From Trifolium pratense (lineage: Eukaryota; Streptophyta; Magnoliopsida; Fabales; Fabaceae): a stretch of DNA of 64,000 nucleotides. The notes beneath the pieces are model-generated. The model had not been told where the DNA came from. It was given only the letters and a program-made list of their open reading frames with translations, and did no database searches. The number at the start of each line of letters is the position of its first letter. Position 1 is the stretch's first letter. Position numbers and translations under genes: made by a program. The DNA lies in contig NC_060059.1 of the NCBI RefSeq assembly GCF_020283565.1, positions 2,487,501 through 2,551,500 on the forward strand. The letters are read 5' to 3'. Positions 33,420-43,250 of the stretch are shown here, one piece after another.

Positions 33420-33658
33420 ATATAAATTTATTCTTTTTTAATGGACTAGATAAGATAATTTAACATATACCGAGTTTGATTTTAAAACTGTTTTGGGATT
33501 GGATATATTAGGGGCTAAGGAACAAGATAAAAATTGAAATTCTTGTTTTCTACTGAACCACGTGACAATTTTTGTCTTATATACAAGTTGTTTAAAAAGT
33601 CAAAATAACCTTTTGCCTATGAAACATCAAACAAGAAAAAATTTGTTCACCACTTTAA

Positions 33659-33770
33659 ATTTTTTTTTTTTTTTGAAAACTTGGTATACGGCCTTAGGAC
33701 CGACTAATCCAAGGGGACCAATCCCACCGCCCACTTGCGGGGGCCCCATTTAAAGCCAGAGTTTTTTTTG
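33659..33770. repeat. GC-rich repeat fragment after a T-run
   Basis: A T-run (33660-33674) is followed by GGTATACGGCCTTAGGACCG, CCAAGGGGACCAATCCC and GCGGGGGCCCC. The composition contrasts sharply with the flanks. A T-run plus GC-rich body suggests a retroposed fragment read in reverse, but the family is not identified. Confidence 0.4.
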
Positions 33771-34143
33771 CTCCACTTTAAAATTTGTTATGTGATGTTT
33801 TGTCTTATTTTATCCGGGACATACATTTTCATATCAAGCGGACCATATATAAAACTCGAAGGTTAAGCTACTAGATATGCATTGAAGTAAGTTTTAGCAA
33901 CATAGAGATTATTTCTTCCGTAATTGATCGATAGAGGTTATTTCTTCAGTAATTGATATACCACATGTAGTTTTTTTTTTTTTTTTTGAAATAACAATAC
34001 GTATAGAGTTAAAGATGTTTTCATTCTCAGTAATGAACATGAACATATAGGTTATTTCTTCCTAAAAAATGTACGAATATTGATCATTTTGAAAATGAGA
34101 TTAATTGTTTGATTTTCCCTACATATATGAACACGGCATCACC

Positions 34144-34482
34144 AAGTTGAAGGTGCAAGTGAATTCTAGAGTTGTGGTCCAGACGCTAAACAGTACTAAT
34201 ACTGGTAGTACTGCCGGATGGAGGCTTATTCAGGAAATCCGTCAGCTATTAGCATTGAATTGGGAGATTTGAATTTGTCACAGATACCGTGAAGCAAATG
34301 CATGTGCGGATGCTCTTGCCAACATGGGATGCGACCATGGACCTGGACTACGTGTTTATGAACAATGTCCGGTTAGTTTGAGTAGTTTATTGCTTATGGA
34401 TGTAATGGAGGTTACTACCCCTAGAGTCATCTCAGTTTAGTTTCTTCCCTTGGGCTTAGGCCTCTTTATATCAAAAAAAAAA
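34144..34482 (+). mobile_element. 5'-truncated LINE 3' end with RNase H remnant
   Basis: One frame reads VNSRVVVQTLNS, GWRLIQEIRQLLALNWEI, a stop (near 34270), then HRYREANACADALANMGC and ends ISV before a stop. These blocks are the C-terminal part of the RNase H domain found at the end of many plant L1 retrotransposons (the H-REAN-ADALA motif). A T-rich trailer and an A-run (34471-34481) follow. It is 5'-truncated and broken. Confidence 0.8.
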
Positions 34483-34525
34483 ACAAAACTAACACTTAAT
34501 TTGAACCTAAAAATTCCAAGTACTT

Positions 34526-34880
34526 GAAGACAATTTCCTTTATTGATTGTAAGTTGCGTGGCTAGAGTTCTGAACACATAAGAGATTTTTATTGGATATA
34601 TTCTACTTAAAATTGTTATGGACCACATAAAAAAGTAATAGATGACTATAAACAACAAGTTTTCAGATAATTGGGGTGCGGTTTCATTGCATGATTCTTC
34701 TGTCCAGGTTAACTTTGAAAACATCAAATGTGTATATATGTCACAAATCCTTGATAGTGTACCAGCCAGCTAGCTTATAGTAGTGAAATCAGCTTCAGTG
34801 AAGTGGTCCATGAAATATCACCTGATGATTTTAATGCTTATATATCTTGCTTTCTTATTAGGCAGTGTGTCTTCTTTTTC
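34526..34880. promoter_or_regulatory. Conserved non-coding blocks upstream of JAGGED copy A
   Basis: Collinear similarity with 49933-50330 upstream of copy B. Shared strings include GAAGACAATTTCCT, GGACCAC(A/C)TAAAAAAGTAAT, TTCATTGCATGAT, CAGCTTCAGT and AGTGGTCCATGAA, plus ATTTTAATGC. The neighbouring DNA has diverged, so retention suggests cis-regulatory function; that is inference. Confidence 0.6.
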
Positions 34881-35222
34881 TTTCATTAAAAATCATTTCA
34901 GCATGCAGCCACTTTGTGGACAAGATAACTTCTAACTATTTTTATTTTTTTCATTTGAAATTCAATAAATTAATATTCATGCATGCTAGCTGCTCCAAAT
35001 TATACATGTAAGCACGCAAGACACTCACAAAGAACACATATTTGATGACGAAGTTCGACCAATTTTACATATGTCTCCGACTTCATTATGACCGCAATTC
35101 TTTTTCTATTATTTAAGATTAGGATTAGGATTGCAAATTGCAACTCTTATTTAAATGCTACACTCCAATTTACCTCTGCACTTTAAAGCGCAATCTTGAA
35201 AATAGTTTTTGGCGAAGACTAA

Positions 35223-36210
35223 GGGGGGTGTATTGGATTAGGATTTTGACGGACAATTTTAACAAAAAAAATCTTGAAGATTTTAAAAGATTTTATAGGA
35301 TTGTATAGACTTTTAAGACTTTTTAAAATACTTTTTTACAATCAGGATTTTCCAATTTGGATTTTAAAAGACTTTAATGGATTTTATAATACAGATTTTT
35401 AAGATTTCAACTGACTTTATGAATTTTTAATATTGAAAAAAACTTTCCATTCTTGGTGAAAAAGAAAAAGAAGTGAATGAAAAAAAAATTAACGTGAAAA
35501 AAAAACAAGTACATCCCTTCCTTTGATTTGGAGATACAGAGAAAAAAAAATTATGAATAGATCATAGATTCATAATATATAAGAAAGAAAGAAAGAAAGA
35601 AAGAAAAACAACAATAAATTGAAAAAATTAAAATCGATCATAGATTCATAATGTATAAGAAAGAAAGAAAACAACAATGAATTGAAAAAATTAAAATCGA
35701 TGGGCAATAATATATATATATATAAACAATATTGAGTACACTTGTATGCATGTCCATTGTCATTCAAAAGAAATCACCATGAAGAAATTTGAAAGAGATT
35801 GAACGGGAGTTGATGGTGAAAAGAAAATCAGAATATTGATAATGTTCTATTCTGTAGATAGAAAAAAAAAAGTCTTGAAATATTATAAAAAGTCTCATGG
35901 GTTTTGGTGAGATTGTTGGAAGAGTGTTTTGTGTGTATTTTCAACTAAAAAGTCCATCAAAATCCATTGCAAAGAAGAATCCATCAAAATCCATAGACTT
36001 TTGAATACCAATAGACATTTTAAAAGTGGTAAGAAATCTCAATTGAATACCAACAGATTTTGTTGCCTTGAAAAAAAAATCTTAATTGTCTTAATTGAAT
36101 ACCACAAGATTTATTTAACTTTTCTAAAAGTCTTGATTGAATACCACAAGATTTTTTTATCATAAAAAAGTCTTTTAAAATCATATGAAATCCTAATCCA
36201 ATACACCCCC
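35223..36210. mobile_element. PIF/Harbinger-type non-autonomous element
   Basis: Starts GGGGGGTGTATTGGATTAGG and ends CCTAATCCAATACACCCCC, flanked by TAA (35220-35222 and 36211-36213). A 3-bp TAA/TTA duplication and a G-rich start fit the PIF/Harbinger class. It is 988 bp long with repeated AAAGACTTTT/AAAATCCT motifs, a GAAA microsatellite (about 35580-35604) and a TATATA run near 35709. No transposase is visible. It lies within the stretch that separates conserved blocks upstream of JAGGED copy A. Confidence 0.75.
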
Positions 36211-36213
36211 TAA

Positions 36214-37112
36214 GACGGTCAAGGCCTCTTTTATGAGTGATATATTAACCCTAAAGATTGGCTTCACATTTACACGTCTCTTTCCCTAGGGGCCTTCTTT
36301 GTTTTACCTTTTCTTATTTTCTTTCTAATTTCATCGGTTGTATATGAGTTGTACTCTTAATTTTTATATATATAGTGCAATAATCTATTGTTCTAAGTTG
36401 CGGTCGCTATATAAAAGTTCAAGAATCACTACACCAATATGATCAAAATCGTAATTGCTGCCACATCAATCATATTTGTGTGTCTTTTGCCACAATATCA
36501 AAGTATGTGGAAAATGGATTTGATGCAGTTATTACGTCAGCGTAGTAAATATTTCTGACCGTCTGATAAAAAATGAATGGTTAAGATTAAATTTTTATAT
36601 AAAATTAATCAAATGAATTAAATAAATTAAAGCTGTCCATCAATTTTGTGCGGCTGAAATTGTCTACTACATATAACTGTGTGAAACAGTTACATTAGGC
36701 GATCCAGATCCAAGTAGCTTAGAACGATTGAGATGGAATTAAAGAAGTCTCATATAGGTATGTTTAAAGATAAATAGTACATTCTTTTGAACTTGGGACT
36801 CCACACTTAAAAACACAAAATTAGCTGAAGTAATGTGTTGTCAGTGTTGTTGTTAAACATTCATTAATATAATTTTGCCATTTAATCAAAAGGAAAATTA
36901 GCTATGTATAGTTTCTAGGACTCACCTAGCAAGCAGTGGTTATATTAATTAGTTGACCCTAAGCTCTTTTAGTTGTACACACTCTTATCTCTGTAAACTG
37001 TACTGTAATTGACGAAAATATAGTTCCTTCCTTCTGCATATAACAATGCAATATTAATGATATGATATAGATTGTTTAAGAAATTCAAATCCATTAGTTC
37101 TTCATTTATAAT
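36214..37112. other. Intergenic DNA upstream of JAGGED copy A
   Basis: No gene or resolved repeat. This stretch has no counterpart upstream of copy B and probably contains further old insertions. Confidence 0.4.
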
Positions 37113-37350
37113 TATTGAAAAGGACTATGTATATGTCATCTATAAGATGTAACAACTTTCAAAGAAAAAAGCAACACATATATATGAGGTTGAAACTATC
37201 TCAATATCTCATGCTAATATAGATTGTAAAACCCTAATGATAGCAACCTTTCGTTGATGCTATAAGTCTAAGACTATTTTTCATCAAGATGGAGATATTG
37301 AGCTATTGTGGACCATACATCACTTGTTCTCAAGCATACCCTCCCCACTC
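37113..37350. promoter_or_regulatory. Second conserved non-coding cluster, JAGGED copy A
   Basis: Matches 50651-50890 of copy B: TTGAAAAGGACTATGTATAT, AAACCCTAATGATAG, ATTGAGCTATTGTGGACCAT and an ACAT-ACTTGTT...CC-CTC region. A GTACCCTATG string also recurs beyond it (about 37387 and 50925). Order and orientation are conserved. Confidence 0.6.
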
Positions 37351-38313
37351 TTTTTAGCACAATTAATAACAACACAAAATGTATACGTACCCTATGCCCT
37401 GTGTCTCGGTTTCTTTCAGGTATAAACGTAAGCTTTCATTCTTAGGGCAACCTTTAATGATCAAAGATATATCTACTGGACATTTCATTGCCATCCTTGT
37501 TGGTAGTTTATTATATTTTTAATTGTTTGATATTTATTATTTTTTAATATTTTAACATTTGTCTCTAGCTCTTGCAATAAAAAAAATAATAGGGCCAATA
37601 ATTTGTAATTTTATTATCTTATATAAAAACTAGTATTTATTTAGTTACCTAGGATGGAAGTTTGTTATGTCACCTGACTTGTTAATCATATGTGCTTTTA
37701 AAGGTGGCCTCAACTTAAATATGAATTTGAATCTCTCCAACTATTTTAGTGCAGTCTTCTCTCATTTTCTTAATCTAACGATGGATTCAACCATAAAATA
37801 AAAATAAAAAAAGCATATAAGAGAGAGAGAAAAGAAGGTGAATGAATGGCTAAAATCAAGACGGGATGACAGCATGAGAGAATGGACAGAAGATGATCCA
37901 AATCCCGTGAATATCATCGGACATAAGTTTGACATTCTTTGGTATGGTGGATTTGAAAAGAGGGAAATTGATGTTAATTTCTCCAATATAAGGTCATGAA
38001 TATTGAGCAATTGGTAGATCAAATTAAATTCTTTGTTTAGATTGACGATAGATATATTAATAAAAAGATAATGAAAAGAATATAATTAAGATCACAAACA
38101 TATACACAGTACAAAAAGTACTCAAACAACACGATAGAGAATACAAAACGACAGAGAAACCGAAAACATTAAACGAAAAACAATAATGAAAAACTCAGAC
38201 AATACAAAACAACAGAGAACGGAATGATCCGATTTTAATTTGAAGGTGGTTATTAGGTCAAGACTACACTGCAGTCACTATTGTCCGACTGCACACAACA
38301 TCCACACTCTCAT

Positions 38314-38358
38314 TTTAAAGTCAAGAGATGGACTGTCCAATTGTTGATTGAAATAAAT
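38314..38358. promoter_or_regulatory. Promoter-proximal conserved block, JAGGED copy A
   Basis: TTTTAAAGTCAAGAG...CTGTCCAATTGTTGATT matches TTTTAAAGTCACGAG...CTGTCCTATTGTTCATT at 52390-52434. In copy B it lies about 50 bp above the conserved leader. In copy A the gap is about 580 bp because a mobile element sits between them. Confidence 0.6.
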
Positions 38359-38360
38359 AT

Positions 38361-38865
38361 GAGTAATGTTTTTATTGAGAAATATTATTTAAACAACTTT
38401 TTGACAACATTCTCTTTTATACTTATATTTATATTTATTTATTTTTAATGGCAAATATATAATATATAAATATGAAAAAAACGAAAATGATATAAAGGAA
38501 AGTTCAGAAAAATAAAGAGGTACCAGAAGTACACTCCACCAAAATATAAAAATAAAAATACAAAGAAATAAGTATACAAACCACCACCAAACTAATTGTA
38601 AAAAAAACACCACCAAACTAAAGCCCCCCTTAAAGGCACCACGAGAAGAAAAAAAACCCCTTAAAAAGAGAGAGACAAGGGCAACCACAGGTATAACAAA
38701 GCAAAAGAATGCCTTCAATCCTTCTAACCCATAAGGATTCAACATGACACTCCAACAAACTCTAAAACTGTTATGAAACATATCCGCTACCGCTACTCTA
38801 AAACTCTTTTATATTTATATTGTACGTATTCTTATTCTAACATTTCTCAATAAATAACATTACTC
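38361..38865. mobile_element. Foldback element containing a LINE tail, in the JAGGED-A promoter
   Basis: The ends GAGTAATGTTTTTATTGAG and CTCAATAAATAACATTACTC are complementary. Inside (about 38445-38790, read on minus) is sequence like a LINE 3' end: GTGTACTTCTGGTACCTC, TTTTTCTGAACTTTCC and a terminal ATTTGCCATTAAAAATA. The target duplication is not clear. It has inserted between two blocks that are adjacent in copy B. Confidence 0.6.
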
Positions 38866-38940
38866 ACATTGTGTGTGCGCGTGTGTAGTGACGAGGGAAG
38901 GAAGGTGAGAGAGAGAGTGTGTGTGTAAAGAAAGGTGTAG

Positions 38941-39006
38941 CAGAGGAACTGATAGAGAACTTTCAAAGCTCTTTATCTTCTACCATCACTCAACTATAGC
39001 CTCTAT
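38941..39006 (+). promoter_or_regulatory. Near-invariant 66-bp leader of JAGGED copy A
   Basis: Matches 52487-52552 at 65 of 66 positions (AGGAAC versus AGAAAC). It lies 47 bp above the AT of the split start codon and contains no ATG, so it should be 5'UTR or core promoter. GA-rich repeats precede it in both copies. Confidence 0.7.
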
Positions 39007-39052
39007 TTCTTTTTGTTTTTCTTTTTCAGTTGGTACCAACAACACCTTCACC

Positions 39053-41901
39053 ATGTAGGTCTCTCGTCCCCCACTCACTACACCTTCACAGATTGATTAT
39101 CTCTTCCTCTTCAACTACTATACTATCTTTCTTTTTTCTCTTTCTTATAACTTTGTTCATCATGTTTCCTTGATTTACAGGAGACAAGATGGAAATCCGT
39201 TAGACCTTAACAATCTGCCTGATGACAACAACTCAAGTAGAGATCATCATCATGCTAAACAACTTCTTCCTAACACCACCTCCTTACAACCAGCTGGTAA
39301 TTTTAATTAATTAAACCCTTTTCATTATTAGTGATCACATAACCAAAACAAACAAAAAAATCTGCCCGCAAAAGGAGTCGGTGATTTAGGTGTTGTTTTA
39401 ATTCATTTTCTATCTTGTAATGTGATTGTTTGTGTTTGTGTTAGCCGTTCAAAAAAAAAAACAAAAAAAACAGATTTTTTTTTTATCTTTCTTAAATTTA
39501 TTATTTTCACAACGGCGAACCATGAAAACAAAATGAAATATCGAACCTATGTTTGGTATTACGGTGAATACTTCAGAATTGCCGAGGATCATTGTGATTC
39601 TGACGTATTCACCATAATATCAAACATAGGCTAGGTCATGGTTGTTTGACCATGAAAAAGTAGTCATAGCATTTTTTTGTTCACTTTTCATTTCTTGTTC
39701 TTCTTCTTCTTAGACCTAGCTAGACTTTTTTTTCTACTTGTTTGCAAACATGGTAGAAAGAAATGAAAAGGGTATTGTTGGTTGGTAAAGTTATAGTAAA
39801 TGAATGTGATGATGGTTTTTGGGAATGAGGTATATATGTATGTTTACTTTATTGTAATAAAGGTAAAGGAAGAAGGGTCTTATCAAAGGTGCTTGAAATG
39901 GATATTATGGTTACAACAGTTACAGGTAATAAGGAAAAAGAAGGCGGCGAAGAAGATGATGATGATGATAGAAAAGACGGGAAGGTTTATGAATGTAGAT
40001 TTTGTTCCCTCAAATTCTGCAAGTCACAGGCTCTTGGGGGACACATGAACCGTCACCGCCAAGGTGTTATATTAGCTTTTTTCTACTTTTCTTTTTTCTC
40101 TTTTTCGTTTTTTATTTTCTTTCTTTCTTTTTTTACTTTTTGATTTGATTTGTGATTGTGTTGTGTGGTTGGTTTGGATGCAGAGAAGGAAACAGAGAAA
40201 TTGAACAATGCTCGTCAGCTGCTCTTACGTAATGATCACAATCTTGTTGCTCAAGCTGCTCTTCACCTAGGGTATGCTCCCATTAACTTCATCAATATCT
40301 ATATTTATGCTTAAATGCCATTTTAGTCCTCCATTTACAAAATGCACAATTTTGTTTTGTTTTGTATAATTTTGGTCACCTTATTTTCAAAAATGATCAA
40401 TTTTAGTTTCATGTTTTAAAAAATTAAACATTTGGTCCCGTTTTTCATTTATCATTCAATTTTAATGACATGACACGTTTCTTTAAATGAAATGACACAC
40501 GATACATGCTCATGAGATTGTCACGTCATATTTAATGTAACATGTGTCATGTTATATAAAGAATATGTCAAGTCATCAAAATTGAAGGTTAAATGACGAG
40601 AGGGATCAAATGTCTAATTTTTTAAAAAAAAGGGACTAAAATTGCATAAAACAAAATAGGGAGATCAAAATTGTGAATTTTGTAAAATAGGAGAACTAAA
40701 ATTGTGCAAAACAAAATAGGGGACTAAAATTGTGCTTGTTGTAAAACAGGAGAACCAAAACTGCATTTAAATCCTATATTTATATAATAGTGAATTTCAT
40801 TTTAATATAAAATTATTTATATTGAAAATGCTTTTGCATGAATATCCTTTGAATCATGTGGATCCAATTTAATTTTGACCTCTCAAAAATCTTTTAATTG
40901 TGAACTATAACACCCCCTTGAAATTTATTAAAAAAAATACTAAGTTTCACATTTTAACGGAATCATAAAGCCCCTTAATCATATGAATCAGATTTCCTGC
41001 AATAACTGTAGGACATGGTATTTGATCTGAGTTGTCTAATTTTAAATCCGCTATTGAGATTGTTTTTCAGTATAAAATTGACTTTTTGATCTTAACCATC
41101 CTATTTAAAATCGAGGGCAAACACTTCTTTAACTAAAAATGTTCCAAGGACAACCAAAAACATTAGACCTCTATGGTTAATAACATGCAAAATTTGTGGT
41201 ATTTAGATCACATTTAACAATGTAAATTTGTGGTTAATGTAGTATAATCACAATTTTGATAGTAAAATTATTGAATTAATCATATTCTCAAGTCAATAGT
41301 AATAAAATGGATGTCCAAATATCATTGTTCTCAAATTTTGTCCCATCAAATTAACTTATTTTTTCCTCATAGTTTTTAGAGAATGTTTCTAAAGTAGAAT
41401 AATACAGTTAATAATACATAGTTTGATTTGATACAATTTGTGGAATTCATTGATATTCTCAGATGTTATCCACCAATAGCAACAGCAGCAGGGTATAATC
41501 CAGCAGGTAACATAGGAGATTATCATCATCACCCAACAATGCCTCTAAGATTCCCAACATCCTTCTCTGCAGCAACAGCAGCAGCAGCTTCATCATCCTC
41601 AATCCAAGTACCACCACAACAACCATCTCATCAAGTTCAACAATATTTATATGCTTCACCTTCAAGACCCACCATGTCTTTCCCAACACATTTGATTCCT
41701 CAGCATCATCAAATAAATGATTACCGCCGTATGACTCATCATGTTATGAGTAACAACAACAGCCACCACAACATGAACTATGTTGCTGCTGCAAGTGCAA
41801 GTGGCGGTGAGTCAAGTTACACGTGCATAGGTGCACCGGTTGGACAAGGTTTTCTTCCAGATCATCATACTTCAACAACGATCAATCGGTTTCAAGAGTG
41901 A
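39053..41901 (+). CDS. JAG: JAGGED-type C2H2 zinc-finger regulator, copy A (5 exons, 260 aa)
   Basis: Coding exons: 39053-39054 (only AT of the start codon), 39181-39296, 39926-40063, 40184-40271, 41463-41901. All introns are GT/AG and the joined frame is open. Residues 7-14 (PLDLNNLP) form an EAR-type repression motif. A single C2H2 finger has C63, C66, H79, H83 with the plant QALGGH helix (FCSLKFCKSQALGGHMNRH). An acidic E/D run precedes it. The C-terminal part is Ser/His/Gln-rich and carries the family's YTCIGAPVGQGF and INRFQ motifs. In Arabidopsis, JAGGED is a nuclear repressor that promotes growth of lateral organs such as leaves and petals. The exon 3 acceptor has two options six bases apart (39926 or 39920), adding Val-Thr. 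It is a tandem partner of the copy at 52708. Confidence 0.92.
39546..39630. mobile_element. Small foldback MITE in JAGGED-A intron 2
   Basis: CCTATGTTTGGTATTACGG and its inverse CATAATATCAAACATAGG bound an 85-bp hairpin. Internal motifs (TTCAGAAT, GATTCTGACGTATTCAC) match the element at 54039-54176 in intron 4 of copy B, so both belong to one family. No clear target duplication here. Confidence 0.65.
40309..40773. mobile_element. MULE-type MITE in JAGGED-A intron 4
   Basis: Starts GCTTAAATGCCATTTTAG and ends CTGCATTTAAATC, with arms rich in TTTAGTCC and GCACAATTTT repeats that pair with GGGACTAAA at the other end. It is flanked by CTATATTTAT on both sides (40299-40308 and 40774-40783). Length 465 bp, no coding sequence. 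It accounts for much of the greater length of this intron over its copy-B counterpart. Confidence 0.75.
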
Positions 41902-42077
41902 TATATATTTTTGTGTTGTTATCTGTAATGTATCCAGAGAGAGAGAAAGAGAGAGATGATTAATTAATAGTACTGCTAGCTATAGTATGGTGCATGGTGA
42001 CAGATATAGCTAGCTAGGGTTATGACTCATCATGAGTAAGGAGAGATAACAACAAAAAACAGTAACTAGGGTTGCAG

Positions 42078-42125
42078 CTTTTGAGATCATTCACAACCTC
42101 AGCTACTTTGGCATGGAGCTGTGGG
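42078..42125. promoter_or_regulatory. Conserved block downstream of JAGGED copy A
   Basis: CTTTTGAGATCATTCACA...CTCAGCTACTTTGGCATGGAGCTGT matches 54983-55027 downstream of copy B with few changes. It starts about 180 bp after the stop codon (about 140 bp in copy B), so it may be 3'UTR or a downstream regulatory element. Confidence 0.55.
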
Positions 42126-42305
42126 AATGTCTTTTGTATGTTGGTTCGGTACAATTCACAACAAACAAGTTGGATATGAACTGAAACTTTGTGTCACTTC
42201 CTTTTGCATTTCCAATATCTTTTATTTTATACTCACCGGTATCATATATAAGCAAAAATTGCCTTTTAAGATTCACTCAATAATTAATATATTTGACTTA
42301 TAATA

Positions 42306-42564
42306 CTCCCTCCGTCCCAAAAAGAATGACCCAGTTGACCGAAACACGCATGTCAATGCATAACTTTGACGATTAATATCTTTAATTGTATAATAGTAAA
42401 AATTATAAAAAATTGATATTTTGAAAATACTCATCGAGACGAATCTAACAACATCTTATATGTTAATATTTATTTTTATTTATTAGTAGAAAAATATGGT
42501 CAAAACAATATATATGAATAGTGCATATATTCAAAATGGGTCATTCTTTTTGGGACGGAGGGAG
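42306..42564. mobile_element. Stowaway MITE
   Basis: A 259-bp element with CTCCCTCCGTCCCAAAAAGA at one end and its complement at the other, flanked by TA dinucleotides (42304-42305 and 42565-42566). This is the classic Stowaway/mariner end sequence. Confidence 0.9.
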
Positions 42565-42566
42565 TA

Positions 42567-43160
42567 ATATAAAGACTAAGAGAATAACAAATCGATAATT
42601 GGTTCAGTGGTAATTGACGTTAGATTTAATAGGAAAAAATACAGTTAGATGTAATCGGAAGGGAATTGAAACTATTTAATATCAAAACTGACATTCGAAT
42701 TAGATTAGACAATTTAATAGACCGGATATAGATGATGAAAAGAAAACCGAGGGAATATATATTTCTTGCATTTTGTACCATTTCTGTTTCATTTGCTAAC
42801 TTTTGTGGTTTCAAAGTTCTTTTTTATCTAACTAAAGATCCAAAAATATGAAACTTCTTCCTTGCTATCACTCTCTCTAGTCAAACCAAAATTGGAATAT
42901 TCTAGTTTCTTGATATGCTCATGGTGTCAGTGTCAAACTATGCTTGCACAATTAAGGTAATAGCACAACAAAAGTCGAATACTCCAGCTGAGTGTTTCCG
43001 GTATATATGTATAGAATATTTTAAACAAACAATCAATCAATCATGCCAACTATCAACCAAATTTCTTCTTAATGTTATAAAAAATAGAAGTTATTCTTTC
43101 CACCAAATTTCCATCATGTTTATGAGTAAATATAATCTAATTTGTCCAGCTAAATTCTTT
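42567..43160. other. Intergenic DNA
   Basis: No gene. TTGGTTCAGTGGTAATTGAC at 42600 resembles a SINE A box but no B box follows. Confidence 0.4.
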
Positions 43161-43250
43161 TTTAATGACAAATATATATTATATATAAATAGAATGGAAA
43201 AGAGTATAAGATAAAGTTCAGAAAAATAAAGAGATACCTGAAATATATTA
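43161..43250 (-). mobile_element. LINE 3'-end fragment
   Basis: Read on minus it ends TTTGTCATTAAAAAAGAA, preceded by CTCTTTATTTTTCTGAAC. It is the same terminal sequence as in the fragments at 38445-38790 and 63384-63660. Only the last about 90 bases are present. Confidence 0.55.

Noticed and set aside
34144..34482. Functional RNase H gene
   Set aside because: An in-frame stop, no start and an A-tail make it a truncated LINE 3' end.
38389..38781. 130-codon minus-strand frame with long hydrophobic stretches (membrane protein?)
   Set aside because: The hydrophobicity comes from T-rich LINE 3'-end sequence, and the same sequence type recurs at 63384-63660.
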